Positions 16,992-26,673 of a DNA stretch of 64,000 nt are shown piece by piece; positions within the stretch are counted from its first letter, which is position 1, and every line of letters begins with the position of its first letter. The DNA is from Flavimobilis soli (GTDB lineage Bacteria; Actinomycetota; Actinomycetes; Actinomycetales; Cellulomonadaceae), in assembly GCF_002564025.1 (NCBI RefSeq), contig NZ_PDJH01000001.1:248001-312000 (forward strand). The letters are read 5' to 3'. Under the pieces are notes generated by a model, which did not search any database, had not been told where the DNA came from, and worked only from the letters and a program-made list of their open reading frames with translations. Made by a program: the position numbers and the translations under genes.

Positions 16992-17978
16992 ATGGCTACG
17001 CAGCCCGTGGGCGTGACCCACGAGCCCCGCTGGCGCCGGCTGCCGATCGTCTGGCACCTGTTCCACAGCGCGGGCCTGCAGCGCGGCATGCTCGTCGCGG
17101 GCCTCCTGATCTCGGCGGTGTTCGTGATCGTGGCGCTGCTCGCCCCGGTCATCGCGCCGTACGGCTTCAGCCAGCTCTCCGACGCGGACGGGTCCTTCCC
17201 GCGCCAGGCCGCGCCGTCGGACGAGTTCGTCTGGGGCACGACCGTCGGCGGCTACGACGTCTTCTCACGCGTCGTCTGGGGCACCCAGACCGCGCTGCTG
17301 ACCGTGATCCTCGCCGTCGTCGCGTCGATCTTCCTCGGCGTCGCGCTCGGCCTCGTGTCCGGCTACCTCGGTGGCTGGCTCGACCGCGTCCTCGTGATGA
17401 TCGCGGACGCCGTCTACGCGTTCCCGTCCCTGCTCCTGGCGATCGTCGTGTCGATCATCATCTCGGGCGGGCAGTCGAGCTTCTGGGGCGGCATCATCGC
17501 CGCCGCGATCTCGATCACGGTCGTGTTCGTGCCGCAGTACTTCCGCGTCGTGCGCGCCGAGACGGTCCGCCTCAAGGCGGAGCCGTTCGTCGAGTCAGCC
17601 CGCGTCCTGGGCGCCCCGACGACGCGCATCCTCGGCAAGCACGTCCTGCGCAACGCGACGCGGTCGCTCCCGCTGATCGTCACGCTCAACGCGTCCGAGG
17701 CGATCCTCACCCTCGCGGGTCTCGGCTTCCTCGGCTTCGGCATCAACCCGACCAAGGCCGCCGAGTGGGGCTACGACCTCAACCGGGCGGTCGCCGACGT
17801 CGCGAGCGGCATCTGGTGGACCGGCGTCTTCCCCGGCGTCGCGATCGTCCTGCTGGTCATGGGGATCACGCTCGTCGGCGAGAGCCTCAACGACCTCGCA
17901 GACCCGCGTCTGCGCATCCGACGTGCGCCGCGCCGCAAGGCCGTGTCGCCCGCAACCGAGACGAAGGGAGCCGAGTGA
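16992..17978 (+). CDS. ABC transporter permease (DppC-type)
   Basis: A 328-residue partner permease. Features are the N-terminal helix GMLVAGLLISAVFVIVALL, FVWGTTVGGYDVFSRVVWGTQ, the EAA loop KAEPFVESARVLGAPTTRI and the DppC-typical LGFLGFGINPTKAAEWGYDL. It forms a heteromeric channel with the DppB-type subunit. Its TGA stop overlaps the ATG of the ATPase gene (ATGA), indicating translational coupling. Confidence 0.93.
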   Translation: MATQPVGVTHEPRWRRLPIVWHLFHSAGLQRGMLVAGLLISAVFVIVALLAPVIAPYGFSQLSDADGSFPRQAAPSDEFVWGTTVGGYDVFSRVVWGTQTALLTVILAVVASIFLGVALGLVSGYLGGWLDRVLVMIADAVYAFPSLLLAIVVSIIISGGQSSFWGGIIAAAISITVVFVPQYFRVVRAETVRLKAEPFVESARVLGAPTTRILGKHVLRNATRSLPLIVTLNASEAILTLAGLGFLGFGINPTKAAEWGYDLNRAVADVASGIWWTGVFPGVAIVLLVMGITLVGESLNDLADPRLRIRRAPRRKAVSPATETKGAE

Positions 17979-19630
17979 TGGAGACCGTCGTCGACATCAA
18001 GGACCTGCGCGTCGACTTCACGACGGACGCGGGAGAGGTGCGCGCCGTCGACGGCGTCAACCTCCACGTGAGCGCGGGCGAGGTGCTCGCGATCGTCGGT
18101 GAGTCCGGCTCCGGCAAGAGCGTCTCCGCCAAGACGATCCTGCGGCTCCTCCCCGAGAACACGACCGTGTCGGGGGCCGTCGTCCTCGCCGGGCAGGATG
18201 TCGTGACGCTCTCGGCGTCGCAGATGCGCGCCGCCCGCGGCCGCGACGTCGCCATGGTGTTCCAGGAGCCTTCGACCGCGCTCAACCCGGTGTACACGGT
18301 CGGCTGGCAGATCGCCGAGGGGCTGCGCGCCCACGGCGAGGTCTCCAAGCAGGAGGCACGCGCCCGGGCGATCGAGATCCTCGGGAAGGTCGGCATCCCT
18401 GACCCCGAGGAGCGCGTCGACCACTACCCGCACCAGTTCTCGGGCGGGCAGAAGCAGCGCATCGTCATCGCGATGGCGCTCGCGCTCGAGCCCAAGGTGA
18501 TCGTCGCGGACGAGCCGACGACGGCGCTCGACGTGACGGTCCAGGCGGAGATCCTCGACCTGCTGCGTCGTGTGCGCGACGAGTTCGGCCGCGCGATCGT
18601 GCTCATCACCCACAACATGGGTGTCGTCGCCGACCTCGCCGACCGCGTCGCCGTCATGAACCAGGGCAAGATCGTCGAGCAGGCCGACGTCCGCTCGATC
18701 TTCTCGAACCCGCAGCACGAGTACACGCGGTCGCTCCTCGCGGCCGTGCCCGTGCTCGGCACGCAGACGCGTGAGCGCACGACGCCGGTAGACGTGTCGG
18801 CGGACCCGGTCGTCCAGGCGAAGGGTCTCGAGATCACGTACCCGGGCCGCCTCGGTCGCCCTGCGTTCCGTGCGGTCAAGGGCGTGGACTTCGAGATCCG
18901 TCCTGGCGAGGTCCTCGGCCTCGTCGGGGAGTCCGGCTCTGGCAAGACGACGATCGGTCGTGCGATCGCCGGCCTCACGCACGCCTCGGGTGGCTCGTTG
19001 TCGGTGCTCGGCCACGAGATGGTCGGCTACAAGGAGCGTGAGTTCCGGCCGCTGCGCCAGCGCATCGGCTTCGTGTTCCAGGACCCGGCGACGAGCTTCA
19101 ACCCGAAGATGACGATCGCCGAGGGACTCGCCGAGCCGCTCGTCATCCACGGCAAGGCACGGGACTGGCGCGCTGCCCGCCCGCGTGTCGCCGAGCTGCT
19201 CGACGCCGTCCACCTGCCGCAGGAGTTCGCGAAGCGGTTCCCGCACGAGCTCTCGGGCGGGCAGCGGCAGCGCGCGAGCCTCGCACGGGCGCTAGCGCTC
19301 GACCCTGACCTGCTGATCGCCGACGAGCCGACGTCGGCGCTCGACGTGTCGGTGCAGGCGCGCGTGCTCGAGGTGTTCCTCGAGCTGCAGGAACGACTCG
19401 GCTTCGCGACGCTGTTCATCAGCCACGACCTCGCGGTCGTGGGCATGGTGGCCGATCGCGTGGGGGTCCTCTACCGCGGGGACCTCGTCGAGCAGGGCCC
19501 GAGCGCGCAGGTCCTCGCGTCGCCGCAGCACCCGTACACGCAGCGCCTCCTGACGTCCGTCCCTGTCCCTGACCCGGACGAGCAGGCGAGGCGTCGCATC
19601 GCTCTGGCGAGGCTCACGGGCCAGGCCTGA
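17978..19630 (+). CDS. ABC transporter ATP-binding protein, two nucleotide-binding domains fused (DppD-DppF)
   Basis: A 550-residue protein with two complete ATPase domains. The first has Walker A GESGSGKSVSAKT and signature QFSGGQKQR; the second has GESGSGKTTIGRA and ELSGGQRQR; both have Walker B ADEPT and the family end PQHEYTRSLL / PQHPYTQRLL. A single chain therefore supplies both halves of the importer motor. The operon ends at a strong hairpin at 19643-19683. Confidence 0.95.
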   Translation: METVVDIKDLRVDFTTDAGEVRAVDGVNLHVSAGEVLAIVGESGSGKSVSAKTILRLLPENTTVSGAVVLAGQDVVTLSASQMRAARGRDVAMVFQEPSTALNPVYTVGWQIAEGLRAHGEVSKQEARARAIEILGKVGIPDPEERVDHYPHQFSGGQKQRIVIAMALALEPKVIVADEPTTALDVTVQAEILDLLRRVRDEFGRAIVLITHNMGVVADLADRVAVMNQGKIVEQADVRSIFSNPQHEYTRSLLAAVPVLGTQTRERTTPVDVSADPVVQAKGLEITYPGRLGRPAFRAVKGVDFEIRPGEVLGLVGESGSGKTTIGRAIAGLTHASGGSLSVLGHEMVGYKEREFRPLRQRIGFVFQDPATSFNPKMTIAEGLAEPLVIHGKARDWRAARPRVAELLDAVHLPQEFAKRFPHELSGGQRQRASLARALALDPDLLIADEPTSALDVSVQARVLEVFLELQERLGFATLFISHDLAVVGMVADRVGVLYRGDLVEQGPSAQVLASPQHPYTQRLLTSVPVPDPDEQARRRIALARLTGQA

Positions 19631-19642
19631 CAGGCGGTCGTA

Positions 19643-19683
19643 CGACGAGGGGCGGTGCAGCGACGCTGCACCGCCCCTCGTCG
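19643..19683. terminator. bidirectional terminator between the ABC operon and the acyl-CoA ligase gene
   Basis: An 18-bp perfect stem with arms beginning CGACGAGGGGCGG and ending CCGCCCCTCGTCG and a 5-nt loop, between convergent genes. Confidence 0.85.
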
Positions 19684-19703
19684 TCGGTCTGGGACCGGGT
19701 TGC

Positions 19704-21401
19704 TCAGACGAGCGGGAGCACCTGGTCGCGCACCTGCTTGCGCAGGACCTTGCCGAGCATGGAGCGTGGCGTGTCCTCGATCGCGACGATCCGACGCGGC
19801 ACCTTGTAGGCGGCGAGGTGCGAGCGGCAGTGCTGGCGCAGCGCGTCCTCGTCGAGCGTGCTGCCCGGCTCGAGCTCGACGGCGGCGACGACCATCTCGC
19901 CGCCGCGCTCGAGCGGCTTGCCGATCACGGCGGCGTCCGCGACGTCGGGGTGGAGCCGCAGCACGGCCTCGACCTCGCTCGGGGAGACGTTGAAGCCGCC
20001 CGTGATGATGAGCTCCTTGGCGCGGTCGACGATCGTCGTGAAGCCGTCGGCGTCGACGGTGACGATGTCGCCCGAGCGCAGCCAGCCGTCCTCGGTGAGC
20101 GTCTTGGCGGTCTCGTCGGGGTTGTTCCAGTAGCCCTGGAACACCTGCGGGCCCTTGAGCAGGAGCTCGCCGGGCTCGCCCGGCTCGACCTCGCGCGTCG
20201 GGTCGTTCTGGTCGACGACCTTCATGAGGGTCGACGGGAACGGGACGCCGATCGTGCCCGCGCGGCGGGTCGGGTGGAAGGGGTTGCCGAGCGCGACGGG
20301 GGAGGACTCGGTCATGCCGTATCCCTCGACGAGGAGGCCGCCGGACATCGACTCCCACAGCTCGACGACGTGGTCGGGCAGGTTCATCGCGCCGGAGATG
20401 CAGAACTTGCAGGACTTCAGCGAGATCCCGCGCTCCTTCGCCGCGAGCGCGGTGCGCTCGTAGATCGGCGGGACAGCGCAGTAGACGGTCGCCGGCGACT
20501 TCTTCATCGCGTCGAGGATCATGTCCGGGTCGAACTTGGGGAACAGGACGAGCAGCCCCTGCTTGCGCACGCCGTACGTGAGGTAGAGCGTCATGCCGAA
20601 CGCGTGGAACATCGGCAGGATCGCGTAGAAGACCTCCTTGCGGTACTCGGCCCCGTACATCCACGCCTCGCCCTGCAGGGCGTTGGAGTAGAGGTTGAAG
20701 TGCGTGAGCATCGCGCCCTTGGGCTGCCCGGTCGTGCCGGACGTGTACTGGATCGCGGCGAGGTCGTGGACATCGGGGTAGGGGTGCGTCGTCGAGATGC
20801 GGTCGTTCTCGAGCAGCTTGTTCCACGGCACCGTGCCGGGGGCCGGCGCGGTGAGCGAGGCGCGCGTCGCTCGCAGCTTCTTGATCGGTACGCGCAGCGC
20901 TGCGCGCTTCATCGCCGGGAACGCCTCGAGGATGTTCACGGAGACGATGTGGTCGATCACGACGTCGGACGGGAACTCGCGCAGCGCGGCGACCGCCTTG
21001 TCCCACGCGATGACGACGCGTGCCTGGTGGCTCTCGAACTGGTGGCGCAGCTCGCGGGAGGTGTAGAGGGGGTTGTGCTCGACGACGACGGCGCCGAGCC
21101 GCAGCACCGCGTAGAACGCGACGACGTGCTGCGGACAGTTCGGGAGGATGAGAGCGACGCGGTCGCCGCGGCGCACCCCGAGCTTCCGCAGGCCCTCGGC
21201 GGCGCGGGCGACCTGGTCGCCGAGCTCGGCGTACGTCGTGCGACGCCCGAAGAACTCGGTCGCCGGGTGCTTGCCGGCCTCGGCGACGGAGTGCTCGAAC
21301 ATGGTGACGAGCGACTCGGTCGGGAGGTCGATCTGAGCGGGCACCCCCGGCTGGTAGTTCTTCACCCAGGGCATCTCTTCGACGTTCGACATGCCTCCCA
21401 T
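19704..21401 (-). CDS. long-chain fatty acid-CoA ligase / AMP-dependent synthetase
   Basis: A 565-residue adenylate-forming enzyme activating a carboxylic acid, probably a fatty acid, to its CoA thioester. The P-loop-like AMP motif YTSGTTGQPKG is at residues 219-229; VEGYGMTESSP, the hinge SGDIVTVDADGF with DRAKELIITGGFNVSP, and the final catalytic lysine region PRSMLGKVLRKQ are all present. The start could be ATG 21401 or ATG 21392 (MSNVEEMPW). Chain length preference is unknown. A marR-MMPL unit lies upstream on the same strand. Confidence 0.92.
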   Translation of the reverse strand: MGGMSNVEEMPWVKNYQPGVPAQIDLPTESLVTMFEHSVAEAGKHPATEFFGRRTTYAELGDQVARAAEGLRKLGVRRGDRVALILPNCPQHVVAFYAVLRLGAVVVEHNPLYTSRELRHQFESHQARVVIAWDKAVAALREFPSDVVIDHIVSVNILEAFPAMKRAALRVPIKKLRATRASLTAPAPGTVPWNKLLENDRISTTHPYPDVHDLAAIQYTSGTTGQPKGAMLTHFNLYSNALQGEAWMYGAEYRKEVFYAILPMFHAFGMTLYLTYGVRKQGLLVLFPKFDPDMILDAMKKSPATVYCAVPPIYERTALAAKERGISLKSCKFCISGAMNLPDHVVELWESMSGGLLVEGYGMTESSPVALGNPFHPTRRAGTIGVPFPSTLMKVVDQNDPTREVEPGEPGELLLKGPQVFQGYWNNPDETAKTLTEDGWLRSGDIVTVDADGFTTIVDRAKELIITGGFNVSPSEVEAVLRLHPDVADAAVIGKPLERGGEMVVAAVELEPGSTLDEDALRQHCRSHLAAYKVPRRIVAIEDTPRSMLGKVLRKQVRDQVLPLV

Positions 21402-21447
21402 TGTCCACCCGCGGCGCTGGTCGGGGGAAACGTCCGTGGCGTCGGGC

Positions 21448-21948
21448 TCAGGCGGGGGTGAGCGGCTCGGGCCCTTCGACGTTGTCGAGGTGCGTGGCGA
21501 GGGCGCAGAGGAACTGCGCGACGTCGGCGCGGGACTCGGGCGGGACGGCGGCGGCGATCTGCGCCATGACGTCGTGCATGTCTGTCAGGCGGGAGCGCAC
21601 CTCGTCGTGGGCGTGCTCGGTCGCGACGACGACGACCGCGCGGCGGTCGTGCGGGTGCGGCCGCCGCTCGAGGTGCCCGGACGCTGTGAGGCGGTCGAGG
21701 AGCTTCGTGGTCGACGCCGTCGAGATGCCCAGGTTGGTCGCGAGCAGGTTGGCCGTGACGAGCACGCCACGTCGCTCGGCGGAGATGACCTCCTGGAGCG
21801 CCTGCATGTCCGTGACGTTCATCCCCATGGCTGCCGAGGCGCGGCGGCGCATCTGCTGGTCGGCGCGCCGGAACCGGCGCACCGCCTCGAGCAGCTCTCG
21901 GATGCCCGCCTCGGCGAACCAGTAGGGGGACTGGGGCTCTTGTGTCAC
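21448..21948 (-). CDS. MarR family transcriptional regulator
   Basis: A 166-residue winged-helix regulator with the MarR pattern TDMQALQEVISAERR, TANLLATNLGISTASTTKLLDRLTASGHLERR and HPHDRRAVVVVAT. The GTG start at 21948 overlaps the stop of the MMPL transporter (GTGA), so the regulator is cotranscribed with, and translated after, the transporter. It very likely binds the 21-bp palindrome at 24154-24174 over the operon promoter and represses it until a ligand binds; this is an inference from the arrangement. Confidence 0.9.
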   Translation of the reverse strand: MTQEPQSPYWFAEAGIRELLEAVRRFRRADQQMRRRASAAMGMNVTDMQALQEVISAERRGVLVTANLLATNLGISTASTTKLLDRLTASGHLERRPHPHDRRAVVVVATEHAHDEVRSRLTDMHDVMAQIAAAVPPESRADVAQFLCALATHLDNVEGPEPLTPA

Positions 21949-24128
21949 CGTGCCGCCATGGCGAGCTTCGACGGCCACCAGATCTTGCGGCCGATGTCGT
22001 GGGCGAGCGCGGGCACGAGGATCGTCCGGACGATGATCGTGTCGAGGAGGACGCCGAACGCGACGATGAACGCGAGCTGCAGCAGGAACAGGATCGGGAT
22101 GACGGCGAGCGCGGCGAACGTGGCCGCGAGGACGAGGCCTGCCGAGGTGATGACGCCGCCCGTGATCGCGAGGCCGCGGGTGATGCCGGCGTGCGTCCCG
22201 TGCTTGATCGTCTCCTCGCGAACTCGGGTCATGAGGAAGATGTTGTAGTCGATGCCGAGCGCCACGAGGAAGACGAACGCGAACAGCGGTACGGCCGGGT
22301 CGGCGCCGGGCAGGTCGAGCACGTGGTTGAACACGAGCGCGGAGATGCCGAGGGCGGAGCCGAACGACAGCACGACCGTCGCGATGAGGAGCACAGGCGC
22401 GAGAACCGAGCGGAGCAGCGCCATGAGGATCAGCAGGATCACCCCGAGGATGACCGGGATGATCAGGTTGCGGTCGCGCACCGAGGCGTCGTTCGAGTCG
22501 ACGGACGTCGCGGTGACGCCTCCGACGAGGACGTCGGGGCCGACGGCCTCGCGCAGCTCGCGGACCGTCTGCGCGGCCGCGTCCGAGTCGGACGCGTCGG
22601 TGAGCGTCGCCTGGAGGAGGACCTTGCCCTCGGCGACCGTGGGGTCTGGCGCGGGGGTCCCGGGCGGGCCGAAGGCGGTGATGCCCTCGGCGGTGACGGC
22701 TGCGGAGCCGCTGGGCGAGTCGGCGGCGGTGACGGCGACGGACGCGACGCCGTCGTTCGCGAGGAGCGTGTCCGCGACCTGCTGCAGCTCGGCCTCGGGG
22801 GTGAGCACGTAGGCGGGGGTGCCGGAACCGCCGGGGAAGTGCTCGCCGAGGGTCTTCTGCCCGTCGCGGGCCTGAGAGGAGCCGAGCACGAGGTCGCTCG
22901 AGGGCACGCCGGTCGCCTTGAGCTGCGGGAGGCCGGCGCACGCGACGATCAGGACGAGCGTGGTCGCGACCCAGAGGGTACGGGGGCGGCGCGAGACGGC
23001 GCGGGGGATGGCGTGCCAGACGCCGCGGGTGGGCAGGTGGGCGTCCTCGTCCGCGTTCTCCGCCTCGGTGAGCAGGACCGGACGGCGCGGCCAGAAGGCG
23101 GCGCGACCGATGAGCTGGAGCATCGCGGGCAGGAGCGTGAACGCGGCGAGCAGCGCGAAGACGATGCCGATCGCGGCGATCGGGCCGAGCGACCGGTTGG
23201 ACTGCAGGTCGGAGAGGAGGAGGCACAGCAGGCCGGTGATGACCGTCCCGCCCGAGGCGAGGATCGGCTCGGCGGAGCCCTTGACGGAGGCCTTGGTCGC
23301 CTCCCACGTGCTCGTGTAGTTGCGCAGCTCCTCGCGGAAGCGGGCGACGTAGAGCAGGCCGTAGTCGGTCGCGGCGCCGATGACCAGGATGAAGAGGATG
23401 CCCTGGGTCTGGCCGCTGAGCAGGACGATGCCCTCGCGCGCCATGTACCAGACCGTCATGAGCGCGGCGCAGAGCGCGAACAGGGAGGTGAAGAGGACGA
23501 CGAAGGGCAGGATCGGCGAGCGGTAGACGACGATCAGGATCACCAGGACGGTCCCGAGCGCTGCGACCAGCAGGAGGCCGTCGATCCCGGCGAAGCCTTC
23601 GGTGAGGTCGGCGGTGAAGCCGGCGGGGCCGGTGACCTGGGCGGTCACACCCTCGGGTGCGCCCTCGGAGAGCGCCTCGCGCAGCGCCTCGACGTTCTCC
23701 GCGATCTCACCCTCGGCGTCGAGCGGGACGAAGACCTGGATCGCCTTGCCGTCCTCGGAGGGGATCGGTGGGCTCGGCTGCGTGGGGACCTCGGGGAGCG
23801 AGGCGAGCGACTCGGCGAGGGCGCCGATCTGGCCGATCTGCGCCTCGGTGAGCGGTTCCTCGGAGGCCAGGACGACGATCGCGGGGATCGCGTCAGAGCC
23901 CTGGAAGTCCCCGAGCGCCTTCTGCACCTGGGTCGCGTCGGCGCTCGTCGGGAGATAGGCGGTGGCGTCGTTCGAGGACACCTCGTCCACGCGGCCGAAC
24001 AGGGGACCTCCGACAGCCGCGAGCCCGAGCCACACGAGGACCAGGACGGCAGGCAGGAAGGTGCGCAACCAGCGCCGGGTGCCGCTGGACGTGCGGCCGG
24101 CGTGGAGTGCAGGGGAGGACTTGGGCAC
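21945..24128 (-). CDS. MMPL family transporter (RND superfamily)
   Basis: A 727-residue membrane protein with two repeats of one helix plus a large outer loop plus a helix bundle. MMPL signatures include the motif GAATDYGLLYVARFREEL in the first half and LGIDYNIFLMTRVREE in the second. Members export lipids, drugs or siderophore-like molecules. GTG 24128 is preferred because CGGAG stands at suitable distance and the operator/-10 region lies immediately upstream; an earlier start would run through the palindrome. The cognate MarR gene is the next gene. Confidence 0.92.
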   Translation of the reverse strand: MPKSSPALHAGRTSSGTRRWLRTFLPAVLVLVWLGLAAVGGPLFGRVDEVSSNDATAYLPTSADATQVQKALGDFQGSDAIPAIVVLASEEPLTEAQIGQIGALAESLASLPEVPTQPSPPIPSEDGKAIQVFVPLDAEGEIAENVEALREALSEGAPEGVTAQVTGPAGFTADLTEGFAGIDGLLLVAALGTVLVILIVVYRSPILPFVVLFTSLFALCAALMTVWYMAREGIVLLSGQTQGILFILVIGAATDYGLLYVARFREELRNYTSTWEATKASVKGSAEPILASGGTVITGLLCLLLSDLQSNRSLGPIAAIGIVFALLAAFTLLPAMLQLIGRAAFWPRRPVLLTEAENADEDAHLPTRGVWHAIPRAVSRRPRTLWVATTLVLIVACAGLPQLKATGVPSSDLVLGSSQARDGQKTLGEHFPGGSGTPAYVLTPEAELQQVADTLLANDGVASVAVTAADSPSGSAAVTAEGITAFGPPGTPAPDPTVAEGKVLLQATLTDASDSDAAAQTVRELREAVGPDVLVGGVTATSVDSNDASVRDRNLIIPVILGVILLILMALLRSVLAPVLLIATVVLSFGSALGISALVFNHVLDLPGADPAVPLFAFVFLVALGIDYNIFLMTRVREETIKHGTHAGITRGLAITGGVITSAGLVLAATFAALAVIPILFLLQLAFIVAFGVLLDTIIVRTILVPALAHDIGRKIWWPSKLAMAAR

Positions 24129-24153
24129 GAGGCGCTCCGAGGTCGGGGACCAG

Positions 24154-24174
24154 ATTGCTAGATAGGCTAGCAAT
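24154..24174 (-). promoter_or_regulatory. MarR-type operator palindrome over the MMPL-marR promoter
   Basis: Perfect 8-bp arms ATTGCTAG and CTAGCAAT separated by ATAGG, 26 bp upstream of the MMPL GTG. A TAATAT -10 candidate (24173-24178, minus strand) touches it, so a bound repressor would block transcription start. Confidence 0.75.
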
Positions 24175-24197
24175 ATTAGCACCCTGTTCCAGAAGCG

Positions 24198-24239
24198 CCA
24201 GGGTGCGCCCGGCCCGAGGACCGGACAGGGCGCACCTGG
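24198..24239. terminator. terminator downstream of galK
   Basis: Imperfect hairpin pairing CCAGGGTGCGCCC with GGGCGCACCTGG around CGG..CCG, just past the galK stop on the minus strand. Confidence 0.6.
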
Positions 24240-24242
24240 TCG

Positions 24243-25439
24243 TCAGGAAGCGGCGTCCGACGGCTCTGCCAGCAGGAACGCCGGAGCCGCGAAGCCGCGC
24301 GCCGCGAACACCGCAGCGACGTTCGCCGCGACGTCCTCCGCCGACCCCGCAGGTACCAGCGCGATGACGGAACCACCGAAACCACCGCCGACCATCCGAG
24401 CGCCGAACGCACCGGCAGCGACGGCAGTCTCGACCGCGACGTCGAGCTCCGGGACCGTGACCTCGTAGTCGTCACGCAGCGACTCGTGGCCCGCCACGAG
24501 GACACGACCGACCGCAGGCAGGTCCCCACCCGAGCTCAGCAGGCCCACGACCTCGTCCACGCGAGCGATCTCGGTGACGACGTGCCGCACCCGGCGGCGC
24601 GCCGTGTCGTCGGGCAGCTCGGCGAGCGCGTCCGGCAGGCTCGTGACCTCGGAGAGCGTCGCGACCCCGAGGGTGCGCGCAGCTTCCTCGCACGCCGCGC
24701 GCCGGGCGGCGTACTGTCCGTCGACGAGCTGGTGCGGCGCCTTCGTGTCGATGACGAGCACCTCGCCAGCCGGCTCGTGCGTCCCCGGCGCGAACGGCAC
24801 CTGCTGCGCCTCCCACGTCGTGCAGTCGAGCAGGAGCGCGTGTCCCGCGGTGCTGCGCAGCGCTGCGGACTGGTCCATACCGCCGGTCGGTGCTCCCGCG
24901 ATCTCGTTCTCCGCCCGCACGCACGCAGCAGTCAGCAGTGCACGCGCCGCGTCGTCGGACGCGTCGCCGAGCGCGACGGCGAACGCCGCCTCGAGCGCCG
25001 CGGAGCTCGACAGGCCCGCGCCGTACGGCACGCACGAGTCGACGACCGCGTCGAAGCCACGTACGTCGTGCCCAGCCTCGCGCAGCGCCCACGCGACGCC
25101 GACGACGTACGCACCCCACCCGGAGACCTCCCCGGGCGTGCCCACCGGACCGACCTCGGACAGCCGCGCCGTCCAGAGCCCGTCCTCCTGACCCGACGAG
25201 AGCTGGACGAGATCGTCCTCACGGCGGCGCAGGGCCACGTACGTCCGGTGGGGGAGCGCGAACGGCAGGCACGAGCCCCCGTTGTAGTCGGTGTGCTCAC
25301 CGATGAGGTTGATGCGTCCCGGCGCGGACCACACGCCGTCGGGCAGCTGACCCGCACCGAACGTGCGGGCGAAGAGCGACCGCACCCGCGACTCGCCCTC
25401 CTCACGGTCCCAGGCGCGGTTCCAGACGATCCCGGTCAT
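24243..25439 (-). CDS. galK: galactokinase
   Basis: A 398-residue GHMP kinase phosphorylating galactose at C1 in the Leloir pathway. The galactokinase signature GRINLIGEHTDYN is at residues 41-53, the ATP loop PYGAGLSSSAALE at about 138-150, and GGGFGGSVIAL near the C-terminus. The catalytic aspartate region is in GAPTGGMDQSAAL. The ATG overlaps the galT stop (ATGA), so translation is coupled. UDP-galactose 4-epimerase (galE) is not in the window. Confidence 0.96.
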   Translation of the reverse strand: MTGIVWNRAWDREEGESRVRSLFARTFGAGQLPDGVWSAPGRINLIGEHTDYNGGSCLPFALPHRTYVALRRREDDLVQLSSGQEDGLWTARLSEVGPVGTPGEVSGWGAYVVGVAWALREAGHDVRGFDAVVDSCVPYGAGLSSSAALEAAFAVALGDASDDAARALLTAACVRAENEIAGAPTGGMDQSAALRSTAGHALLLDCTTWEAQQVPFAPGTHEPAGEVLVIDTKAPHQLVDGQYAARRAACEEAARTLGVATLSEVTSLPDALAELPDDTARRRVRHVVTEIARVDEVVGLLSSGGDLPAVGRVLVAGHESLRDDYEVTVPELDVAVETAVAAGAFGARMVGGGFGGSVIALVPAGSAEDVAANVAAVFAARGFAAPAFLLAEPSDAAS

Positions 25440-26647
25440 CGGTCACCACCCGTCGTGCCCGCACCGGTCGTGTCCGTCCACGTCGGCGAAGCGACCTCGC
25501 GGAATCGGTCGGCGATCTTCTCGGGGACGGTGTCCGAGATCCATGCGCCCATTCCGGACTCCGAGCCTGCGAGGAACTTCAGGCGGCCCGGTCCGCGCTG
25601 GATCGAGACGAGCTCAAGGTGCAGCCGCAGGTCGTCGCGCCCTTCGGTGACGGGAGCCTGGTGCCAGCCGGCGATGTACGGCAGCTTCGCGGGGGTGCCG
25701 TCGGGTGCGGGGAAGAAGCGGTCGCACCGCGCGAGGATCTCCAGGTAGAGCGGCGCGAGGTCGTCCCGTTCCGCGTCGGTCAGCGAGGCGAGGTCGGGGA
25801 TGGGGCGGCTCGTGTCCTTCGGGGCGACGTGCACCTCGACCGGCCAGCGGGCGGCCGCGGGCACGTATGCGAGCCAGTGCTCGCTCTCCGCGACGATCCG
25901 CCGGCCCGAACGCCTCTCCGCCTCCATGACGTCGGCGAGGAGGTTCCGGCCCGTCGCCGCGCGGTGCTCGCGCGCACGCTCGAGCATCGTCGCGGTGCGG
26001 GGCGTGAGGTACGGGTAGGCGTAGATCTGGCCGTGGGGGTGGTGCAGCGTGACGCCGATCGCCTCGCCGCGGTTCTCGAAGCAGAACACCTGCTCGACGC
26101 CGGGCAGCCGGGAGAGCGCCGCCGTGCGGTCGGCCCAGGCCTCGATGATCGTGCGCATGCGCCGGACGGAGACGTCGCGCAGGGACTGGGTCGGGTCGGG
26201 GGAGAAGCAGATGACCTCGCAGCGCCCTGCGGCCGGACGGACCTGCCAGATCTCTTCTCCGTCGACGTGGGTGACGTCGTCGGGCTGGTCGGGGACACGG
26301 ACGAGCGACGGGAAGCGGTTCTCGAAGACGACGACGTCGTAGTCCGTGTCGGGGATCTCGCCGTCGGAGTAGGCCGCGCCGGGCTTCGCGGGGGCGAGGG
26401 GGTTGGCGTCTGCCGGGGGCAGGAACGTGCGGTTCTGGCGGTGCGTCGCCATGGGGATCCACTCGCCGGTGAGAGGGTCGCGGCGCATCTCGGGGCCGAC
26501 CGTGTCGGGCGCGAACCGGGGCGCTAGTGGGCGCGGGTCGTCGAGCCGACGGGTCGCGCCGCCCGAGACGTACGGCTCCGAGTCGTCGAAGTAGATGAGC
26601 TCGCGGCCGTCGGCGAGGTGGGTCGACGTGCGTCTGACGGTGGTCAT
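25436..26647 (-). CDS. galT: galactose-1-phosphate uridylyltransferase
   Basis: A 403-residue class I GalT exchanging UMP between UDP-glucose and galactose-1-phosphate. The active-site HPHGQ motif appears in VTLHHPHGQIYAYPY, with CFENRGEAIGVTLHH before it; RRDPLTGEWIPMATHRQNR and EVHVAPKD are also typical. The ATG at 26647 follows a TCCACCGGAGGACATCG region with good ribosome-binding character. It lies 26 bp after the DeoR regulator gene in the order deoR-galT-galK. Confidence 0.95.
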   Translation of the reverse strand: MTTVRRTSTHLADGRELIYFDDSEPYVSGGATRRLDDPRPLAPRFAPDTVGPEMRRDPLTGEWIPMATHRQNRTFLPPADANPLAPAKPGAAYSDGEIPDTDYDVVVFENRFPSLVRVPDQPDDVTHVDGEEIWQVRPAAGRCEVICFSPDPTQSLRDVSVRRMRTIIEAWADRTAALSRLPGVEQVFCFENRGEAIGVTLHHPHGQIYAYPYLTPRTATMLERAREHRAATGRNLLADVMEAERRSGRRIVAESEHWLAYVPAAARWPVEVHVAPKDTSRPIPDLASLTDAERDDLAPLYLEILARCDRFFPAPDGTPAKLPYIAGWHQAPVTEGRDDLRLHLELVSIQRGPGRLKFLAGSESGMGAWISDTVPEKIADRFREVASPTWTDTTGAGTTGGDR

Positions 26648-26673
26648 CGATGTCCTCCGGTGGACGGGGCGGG

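Noticed and set aside
21945..24182. Starting the MMPL transporter at 24182
   Set aside because: The extra N-terminus (MLILLAYLAIWSPTSERL) would be translated from the palindromic operator and -10 region; GTG 24128 has a proper ribosome binding site.
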